Source: Thermomonospora echinospora (GTDB lineage Bacteria > Actinomycetota > Actinomycetes > Streptosporangiales > Streptosporangiaceae). Taken from it: a stretch of DNA of 64,000 nt. Both the position numbers and the translations under genes were made by a program. Location of the stretch: contig NZ_FNVO01000022.1 of the NCBI RefSeq assembly GCF_900108175.1, positions 54,511-118,510 of the forward strand. The letters are read 5' to 3'. Below, piece after piece: positions 59,070-64,000 of this stretch. Position 1 is the stretch's first letter, and every line of letters begins with the position of its first letter. The notes beneath the pieces were generated by a model. That model searched no databases, had not been told where the DNA came from, and worked only from the letters and a program-made list of their open reading frames with translations.

Positions 59070-59256
59070 CCAGCCCCCTCCCTTCAGGGTCCACGGTGAT
59101 GCGGCGACGGTATGCGTCGCGACCAGAGGCCGACAGCTCCGTCTCCCTCTCAGCGGGATTCCGTCTTGGCCTCCCATCTGCCCGACTCCAAGACTCCTCT
59201 GGAAGCCAGGCGACACCGCTTCGGTGCTCCCACCGGCGGACGAGAGGAGAAGCGGC

Positions 59257-60045
59257 ATGCTCGACAGGGGGGTCTACGGTCCGTGGGCCGTCATCGCGGG
59301 AGGGTCCGAAGGCGTCGGCGCGGCGTTCGCCGATGAGCTGGCCGCGGCCGGGATCAACCTGGTGCTGATCGCCCGCAAGCCCGGACCGCTGCAGGAGACG
59401 GCCGACCGGGCCCGCGAGCACGGCGTCGAGGTCCGGACCGTGGCGGCCGACCTCCTCGATCCGCAGACCTTCGACGCGATCCGTCGGGCGTCCGATGACG
59501 TCGAGGTCGGACTGCTCATCTTCAACGCCGGCGCCAACACCTACGGCGCCGAGTTCGTCGAAGGGGATCTGGAGCGGTTCCAGCAGGTCATCGACCTGAA
59601 CATCACCAGCCAGCTTCTGATGTCCCGGCATTTCGGCGCCAGGCTCAAGAAGCGCGGCAAAGGCGGCATCGTACTGGTCGGTTCACTGTCCGGTTATCTC
59701 GGTCAGCCGGACATCGGCGTGTACGCGGCGTCCAAGGCGTTCGGCCGGATCTTCGCCGAGGGGTTGTGGCTGGAGCTCAAGCCCCACGGGGTGCACGTCC
59801 TCGAACTCGTGCTCGGAGTGACGCGGACGCCCGCGATGGAACGGGCCGGGCTACGGCTGGACCTGCCCGGCCTCAACGTCGCCGAACCCGAGGACGTCGC
59901 CCGGGAGGGGCTCGATCACCTGGCGGACGGGCCGGTGTGGGTGGCGGGAGGCAATCTGAAGACCGCGAAGGCCCACAGCGGCATGTCACGCGGCCAGATC
60001 GTCCAGAGCCACGCGGACGCCGTCAAGCGGCTGCTCGGCCGCTGA
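59257..60045 (+). CDS. Short-chain dehydrogenase/reductase
   Basis: A 262-aa SDR. The cofactor motif is GGSEGVGAAFA (residues ~15-25), and an arginine after beta-2 (LIARKP) suggests NADPH. 'LLIFNAGAN' is followed by the catalytic S (VGSLSGYL) and Y-x3-K (VYAASKAFG). The C-terminal third is longer than in classical SDRs, ending in SHADAVKRLLGR. Motif style matches the 17-beta-HSD12/3-ketoacyl reductase-like branch. ATG with GAGAGGAG upstream. A small truncated SnoaL-like frame follows 46 bp downstream. Confidence 0.88.
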   Translation: MLDRGVYGPWAVIAGGSEGVGAAFADELAAAGINLVLIARKPGPLQETADRAREHGVEVRTVAADLLDPQTFDAIRRASDDVEVGLLIFNAGANTYGAEFVEGDLERFQQVIDLNITSQLLMSRHFGARLKKRGKGGIVLVGSLSGYLGQPDIGVYAASKAFGRIFAEGLWLELKPHGVHVLELVLGVTRTPAMERAGLRLDLPGLNVAEPEDVAREGLDHLADGPVWVAGGNLKTAKAHSGMSRGQIVQSHADAVKRLLGR

Positions 60046-60091
60046 CGTACCGCCTCCGCATCACCCTGTATCTCGTTCGGCGGAGGAACCC

Positions 60092-60211
60092 ATGACAGAG
60101 AACGCACCCGACACGACGCTTACGCTGAGCGCCGTCGCGAAGCTCCTCGCGATCGAGGAGATCAAGGGTGTCTTCGCCGAGCGACTCCGGTGCATGGACG
60201 CCAAGGAGTGA
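60092..60211 (+). pseudogene. SnoaL-like protein truncated by a stop codon
   Basis: A 39-codon frame with a perfect ribosome site (CGGAGGAAC) reads LSAVAKLLAIEEIKGVFAER then LRCMDAKE and TGA. SnoaL_4 proteins continue here as 'MD-KDW---A--F'. Read through the TGA, the sequence gives ETAAGAFAGERS, so a TGG to TGA change has probably ended the protein. The rest of the domain is absent because the convergent SDR gene at 60245 follows at once. Confidence 0.5.
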
Positions 60212-60244
60212 GAGACGGCGGCCGGGGCCTTCGCCGGTGAACGG

Positions 60245-60997
60245 TCAACTGGGGCCGGCGGTCATGCCTCCGTCGACGAGGAACTCGGCGCCGGTGGAGA
60301 AGCTGGACTCCTCACTGGCCAGGTAGACCACCAGGGCGGTGACCTCCTCGGGCAGGGCCATGCGGGTGAGCGTGCTCTGCGTCCGATCCACCTGGCTCAC
60401 CCCGTACTCGGCCGCCATCCCGGCGATCATCGGGGTCAGGACCGCGCCGGGATGCACCGAGTTGACGCGCACGCCGTCGGCGGCCAACTCCAGCGCCGCG
60501 GACTTGGTCAGGCCACGCAGCCCGTACTTGGAGGCGGTGTAGCCGTGCATCCCGGCCACTCCCTGCATGCCCGCGGCCGAGGAAATGTTGATCACCGAGG
60601 AGGGGCGGGCCGCCACCAGGGCGTCGCGGGCCGCCGACAGGCCCAGGAAGGCACCGGTGAGGTTGATGTCCAGGATCCGCCGCCACTGCTGCTCGGTGTA
60701 GGTGCCCAGCGGACCGCCGTCCAGGATGCCGGCGTTGTTCACCAGCACGTTAAGCCCACCGAACCGCTCCACCGCCTCGGCGACGGCCGCCGCCCAGTCC
60801 GCCGCCTGCGTCACGTCGAGGTGGACGTAGACCGCCGCCTCCCCGAGTTCCGCCGCGAGTTCACCGCCCGCCTCGTCGGCGATGTCGCCCAGCACCACGT
60901 GCGCACCGTGCTCGACGAAGGCGCGGGCGTGCGAGGCGCCCATGCCCGACGCCGCTCCGCTGATCAGGGCCACCCGCCCGGACAGCCGTCCGCTCAT
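60245..60997 (-). CDS. SDR, hydroxysteroid dehydrogenase-like
   Basis: A 250-aa classical SDR: GAASGMGASHARAF (residues ~14-27) with an Asp after beta-2 (VLGDIADEAG) for NAD+, NNAGILDGG, catalytic S in INISSAAGMQG, Y and K in HGYTASKYGLRG, and the C-terminal FSTGAEFLVDGGMTAG. The sequence is of the 3-alpha/20-beta-hydroxysteroid dehydrogenase type ('SGMGA-HA', 'HGYTASKYGLRGLTKSAALE'). With KshA nearby, a steroid hydroxyl oxidation is likely. ATG start with GAGGAACGAC upstream. Confidence 0.88.
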   Translation of the reverse strand: MSGRLSGRVALISGAASGMGASHARAFVEHGAHVVLGDIADEAGGELAAELGEAAVYVHLDVTQAADWAAAVAEAVERFGGLNVLVNNAGILDGGPLGTYTEQQWRRILDINLTGAFLGLSAARDALVAARPSSVINISSAAGMQGVAGMHGYTASKYGLRGLTKSAALELAADGVRVNSVHPGAVLTPMIAGMAAEYGVSQVDRTQSTLTRMALPEEVTALVVYLASEESSFSTGAEFLVDGGMTAGPS

Positions 60998-61066
60998 CTT
61001 GTCGTTCCTCCTCGCTCGGCCGTGATCACGGCCCTCAGGTACGGTCCGGTCGCGGGTTCTGGTCTT

Positions 61067-62242
61067 TCAGGCGAGTACGCAGTGGGTGCCGGTGTAGATG
61101 GTCGGCATGCACTTGTTGCAGTGGATGCACAGCGAGCGGGTGGCGGGCTCCTTCTGGATGCGGTTGATCAGGTCGGGCTCACGGAGCAGGGCACGGGCCA
61201 TGGCGACGAACTGGAAGCCCTCGGCCATCGCCCGGTCCATGGTGGCGCGCTCGGTGATGCCGCCCAGCAACACCAGCGGCATCTTCAGGGCGGCCCGGAA
61301 CTGGCGTGCGCTCTCCAGCAGGAAGGCCTCCTGGTAGGGGTAGGCGCGGATGAACTTCCCGCCGATGAGCCGGATGCCCAGGCGCTGCGGCTGCGGGAAG
61401 GTGGCGGCGAACTCCTGAACCGGCGCCTCTCCCCTGAACAGGTACATCGGATTCAGCAGGGAACTGCCGGCGGTGAGCTCCAGGGCGTCGACGCCGCCGT
61501 CGCGTTCCAGCCACTGGGCGACCTGCAGGCTCTCGTCCAGCCAGAGCCCGCCGGGTACGCCGTCGTCCATGTTGAGCTTGGCGAGGATGGCGATGCGGTC
61601 GCCGGCGGCCTCCCGGACCGCGCGCGCCACGCCGAGGGCGACCTTGGCGCGGTTGGCCAGTGAGCCGCCGTACTCGTCCTGCCGCTTGTTGATCCGCGGG
61701 CTGAGGAACGCGCTGGTGAAGTAGTTGTGCCCCATGTGGATCTCGACCGCGTCGAAGCCGGCCTCGATGGCCAGCAGCGCGGCGTCGGCGTGCGCCCGGG
61801 TGATCCGCTCGATGTCGGCGCGGGTGGCCGCGCGGGTCCTGCGCAGGCTCAGCGGGCTGATCGAACCGGAGGGCGCCAGTGCCGCCAGTCCGTTGGACCT
61901 GGCGTTGGCGACCGGTCCGGCGTGGCCGATCTGTGCCGAGACCATCGCGCCCTCGGTGTGCACGGCCTCGGTGAGGCGACGCAGGCCGGGCAGCGCCTCG
62001 GGGCGCATCCAGATCTGGTTGCGTTCGGTGCGGCCCTCCGGAGCCACGGCGCAGTAGGCCACCGTCGTCATGCCGACCCCGCCCGCGGCGTGCCGCCGGT
62101 GGAATTCGATCAGATCGTCGGTGACCAGGGCGCCCTTGGTCATGCCCTCGAAGGTGGCGGCCTTGATGGTCCGGTTGCGCAGGGTGATCGGGCCCAGCTG
62201 TGCCGGGGCGAACACCTCGGGGACGGTCGGCTGCTCGTTCAT
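61067..62242 (-). CDS. OYE-family NADH:flavin oxidoreductase
   Basis: A 391-aa FMN enzyme with only the TIM-barrel half: LRNRTIKAATFEGMTKGALV, AQIGHAGPVANAR, VEIHMGHNYFTSAFLSPRIN, GGITERATMDRAMAEGFQFV. It ends with a four-Cys region (LCIHCNKCMPTIY and a final C three residues from the end). Such proteins reduce activated C=C bonds; steroid enone reduction is plausible in this neighbourhood. The FAD/NADPH half seen in the 630-aa flavoprotein at 27447 is absent. ATG start. It is divergent from the TetR gene at 62349 with a palindrome in between. Confidence 0.87.
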   Translation of the reverse strand: MNEQPTVPEVFAPAQLGPITLRNRTIKAATFEGMTKGALVTDDLIEFHRRHAAGGVGMTTVAYCAVAPEGRTERNQIWMRPEALPGLRRLTEAVHTEGAMVSAQIGHAGPVANARSNGLAALAPSGSISPLSLRRTRAATRADIERITRAHADAALLAIEAGFDAVEIHMGHNYFTSAFLSPRINKRQDEYGGSLANRAKVALGVARAVREAAGDRIAILAKLNMDDGVPGGLWLDESLQVAQWLERDGGVDALELTAGSSLLNPMYLFRGEAPVQEFAATFPQPQRLGIRLIGGKFIRAYPYQEAFLLESARQFRAALKMPLVLLGGITERATMDRAMAEGFQFVAMARALLREPDLINRIQKEPATRSLCIHCNKCMPTIYTGTHCVLA

Positions 62243-62299
62243 GCGCGGTTCTCCTGGTGACGGGACTCAGAGCGGCGGGAGTCACTCTCCCATCACTAG

Positions 62300-62314
62300 T
62301 CAATCACTGATTGA
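62300..62314. promoter_or_regulatory. 15-bp palindrome in the OYE/TetR divergent region
   Basis: TCAATCA-c-TGATTGA is a perfect palindrome between the OYE gene (minus, start 62242) and the TetR gene (plus, start 62349). It is the likely operator of that TetR regulator and would control both genes. Confidence 0.6.
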
Positions 62315-62348
62315 TTTGTGCTGTGAAGACCTGTGATGCAATGGCCGC

Positions 62349-62960
62349 ATGACCAAGGAGACCGACTCGACGCGTGACCGGCTGCTGACCGCCGCCGAAC
62401 ACCTCTTCCTGGAGAAGGGCGCCGACCAGGTGTCGATCCGCGCCATCAACGCCGCGGCCGGGTTGAATCCGGGGGCGGTCCACTATCACTTCGGTTCGCG
62501 GGAGGGGCTGGTCTCGGCCCTGCTGGAACGGGAGCTGCTGCCGCTGTGGGCAGACCGGCTGGAGGTCATCGCCGGGCGGTCCCAGGCCGGTGAGCCCTTC
62601 GAGGTCGCCGAGCTGGTGGCGGCCATCGTGGAGCCGTTCGAGGAGCTGTCGCGCACCGAGAAGGGGCGGATGCTGTGCCATCTGCTGGCCCGGCTGGTGC
62701 AGCCGGCGTGGCGGCTGCCGCACGTCTCACCCTGGTTCGGCTCGGCCCCGTTCGAGGTGATGCTCGGGCGCGCGATGCCTGAGCTGTCGGTGCGCGAGGT
62801 CGCCGAACGCTGGCGGCTCGCGTTCACCCTGCTGCTGGAGATCTACGGGCGTTCCCTGTCCCCCGCCCCGACCACCGCGGTCTCACTGCCCCAGACCGAG
62901 ACCGTCATCGTCTTCATCACCGCCGGCCTGACCGCGCCCTCACCCAAGGGCGGTTCCTGA
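62349..62960 (+). CDS. TetR-family transcriptional regulator
   Basis: A 203-aa TetR protein with the DNA-binding domain at residues ~8-55 (DRLLTAAEHLFLEKGADQVS, INAAAGLNPGAVHYHFGSRE) and a helical ligand domain containing SRTEKGRMLCHLLARLVQPA. The ATG start is 35 bp after the palindrome at 62300, consistent with autoregulation. It is likely to repress the OYE gene and perhaps the SDR gene behind it; KshA converges from the other side. Confidence 0.9.
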   Translation: MTKETDSTRDRLLTAAEHLFLEKGADQVSIRAINAAAGLNPGAVHYHFGSREGLVSALLERELLPLWADRLEVIAGRSQAGEPFEVAELVAAIVEPFEELSRTEKGRMLCHLLARLVQPAWRLPHVSPWFGSAPFEVMLGRAMPELSVREVAERWRLAFTLLLEIYGRSLSPAPTTAVSLPQTETVIVFITAGLTAPSPKGGS

Positions 62961-63003
62961 TCAGGGACGCGCCGGCGCGGGCCGTCGCCCTGCGGGGGTG
63001 GTG

Positions 63004-64000
63004 TCAGTCCTTGGCCTCGGCCGTCTCGGGTTCGAGGCCGACGGTGCGGCCGGCGGCGAGGTTCTCCTCGACCTGCTTCTGCCAGAACTCCTTGGCCCGC
63101 TCGGTGTCGATCTCGCACTCGAACCGCTGGGTCATCTGCGGGGTGACGTCCTCGACGTCCACGTAGAACTGCTCGTACCAGCGGCGGAGCTGGTAGACGG
63201 GGCCGTCCTCCTCGCACAACAGCGGGTTGTCGATCTTGGCCTTGTTCCGCCAGATCTGCACGTCCTGCAGGAAGCCCTTCTCCACTCCGGCCGCGAACCC
63301 CTGGGCGTACTGCTCGGCCTCCTGCATCGACACCCCGGCGGGCCGCTTGACCATCACGCCCCACTGGAGCACGAAGCTGGTCGGTGAGACCGGATAGTGG
63401 CAGTTGATCAGGATGCTCTCCAGGGTGCCCTGACCGCCCGTGCTCCTCATCGGGTTGATCATGTAGGACGGGCCGTAGTACGAGGCCTGCGAGACGCTCA
63501 CCCGCTCCTCACCCGAGTAGTGGGTGCCCAGGTCCACGTCCGGGCGGGACCTGCCGTTCATGTACTGGCTGGCGATGTGCCCTTCGAAAACGTTCTTGAA
63601 GTACGTCGGGAACGAGTAGTGGACGTAGAAGAAGTGCGCCATGTCCACGACGTTGTCGACGATCTCACGGCAGTGGGAACCCTCGATCAGCAGCCGGTTC
63701 CAGGTGAAGGAGGTCCACTCGCCCGACCCGACCTCAGCAATCTCCGGGATCGTCACCTCCGGCGGGGGCGGACCGCCCTGCGGGTCGTGCCACACGTAGA
63801 GCTGCGCGTTGCGCTCCAGGGTCATCCAGGACCTGGTCCGCGCCCGCGGCGGCACCCGGCGGGAGTAGGGAATCCTGACGCACCGGCCGTTACCGGACCA
63901 ACGCCAGTCGTGGAAGGGGCAGGCGATCTCATCACCCTTGACCTCGCCTCGGCTCAGATCACCGCCCATATGCCGGCAGTAGGCGTCCAACACGTTCAAC
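63004..64000 (-). CDS. kshA: 3-ketosteroid 9-alpha-hydroxylase oxygenase subunit KshA (5' end beyond window)
   Basis: The C-terminal 331 residues of a Rieske monooxygenase. The second half of the Rieske motif region reads DAYCRHMGGDLS and CPFHDWRW. The mononuclear iron motif is DNVVDMAHFFYVHYSFPTYF with two His. The KshA-specific segments FKNVFEGHIASQY, ILINCHYPV, SFVLQWGVMV and NPLLCEEDGPVYQLRRWYEQ are present. KshA with reductase KshB hydroxylates C9 of 3-ketosteroids, opening ring B. About 50-70 N-terminal residues are missing beyond 64000. The C terminus continues ~15 residues past the usual end (AAGRTVGLEPETAEAKD). Confidence 0.9.
   Translation of the reverse strand, partial: LNVLDAYCRHMGGDLSRGEVKGDEIACPFHDWRWSGNGRCVRIPYSRRVPPRARTRSWMTLERNAQLYVWHDPQGGPPPPEVTIPEIAEVGSGEWTSFTWNRLLIEGSHCREIVDNVVDMAHFFYVHYSFPTYFKNVFEGHIASQYMNGRSRPDVDLGTHYSGEERVSVSQASYYGPSYMINPMRSTGGQGTLESILINCHYPVSPTSFVLQWGVMVKRPAGVSMQEAEQYAQGFAAGVEKGFLQDVQIWRNKAKIDNPLLCEEDGPVYQLRRWYEQFYVDVEDVTPQMTQRFECEIDTERAKEFWQKQVEENLAAGRTVGLEPETAEAKD

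Noticed and set aside
1..64000. KstR-type operators (AACnnGTT palindromes) as the control of the acyl-CoA island
   Set aside because: The leaders I read carry a different, consistent palindrome; I saw no convincing KstR-like site in them.

Overview
The window looks like chromosomal DNA of a high-GC actinomycete. Evidence: strong third-position GC bias with long antisense shadow ORFs, frequent GTG/TTG starts behind clear Shine-Dalgarno (SD) sequences, F420-type luciferase-like oxidoreductases, a KshA steroid hydroxylase, fused acyl-CoA dehydrogenases, NarL-type two-component pairs, and a DUF4407/GTPase/vWA system of a kind common in multicellular actinomycetes. I cannot fix the genus. I found no rRNA, tRNA or CRISPR array.

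Region 1 (1-17.9 kb) is an acyl-CoA catabolic island. A seven-gene minus-strand operon (9446 to 374) encodes a paired acyl-CoA dehydrogenase (ACAD), a thiolase, two acyl-CoA ligases and two further ACADs. It is divergent from a 716-aa fused double ACAD, which is followed by an LLM oxidoreductase and a FadR-type GntR regulator. A ligase/ACAD pair, a collapsed SDR and a crotonase complete the island. Six copies of one palindrome (core near GTTWACYWRGTWAAC) sit in front of these units, including one before the GntR gene itself, so this reads as one small regulon.

Region 2 (18-26.4 kb) is general. It holds an AarF/UbiB-type kinase, one NarL-type sensor/regulator pair, and an ABC-2 ATPase/permease/sensor/regulator operon on the minus strand. 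Between them lie decayed pieces of a transposase, a Ser/Thr kinase and a Tn3 transposase.

Region 3 (26.5-41.4 kb, all minus strand) is a compact N-heteroaromatic ring catabolic cluster. It encodes a two-subunit Rieske dioxygenase with a 3Fe-4S ferredoxin and a free-standing NuoF-like flavoprotein, dihydrodiol dehydrogenase-like SDRs, a NicX-like 2,5-dihydroxypyridine dioxygenase, a LigAB-type extradiol dioxygenase, a nitrilase, a maleamate-amidase-like enzyme (NicF) and maleate isomerase (NicE). An NCS1 permease with an added zinc ribbon, a VOC protein, a dienoyl-CoA-reductase-like flavoprotein and a GntR regulator accompany them. The likely flow is pyridine ring, dihydrodiol, dihydroxypyridine, ring opening, maleamate, maleate, fumarate. 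The usual nicotinate entry enzymes and the NicD deformylase are not in the window.

Region 4 (41.5-53.5 kb) is a predicted NTP-dependent conflict-type system. Four minus-strand genes (zinc-ribbon/vWA protein, GTPase and two tandem GAP1-like paralogues) are divergent from a DUF4407 membrane coiled-coil protein and a Ser/Thr kinase with MgtE_N-like helical repeats. A 723-bp intergenic region separates the two arms and holds an 11+11 bp inverted repeat.

Region 5 (53.5-57.6 kb) is a scarred accessory stretch: transposase, alcohol dehydrogenase, IstB and NmrA remnants around a PhyH-family oxygenase, a TetR regulator with a long operator-like repeat, a 33-codon membrane peptide and a TauE/SafE permease.

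Region 6 (57.7-64 kb) is a steroid-type catabolic segment: SnoaL-like protein, F420-type oxidoreductase, two SDRs, an OYE-family flavoenzyme, a TetR regulator and KshA, which runs off the window end.
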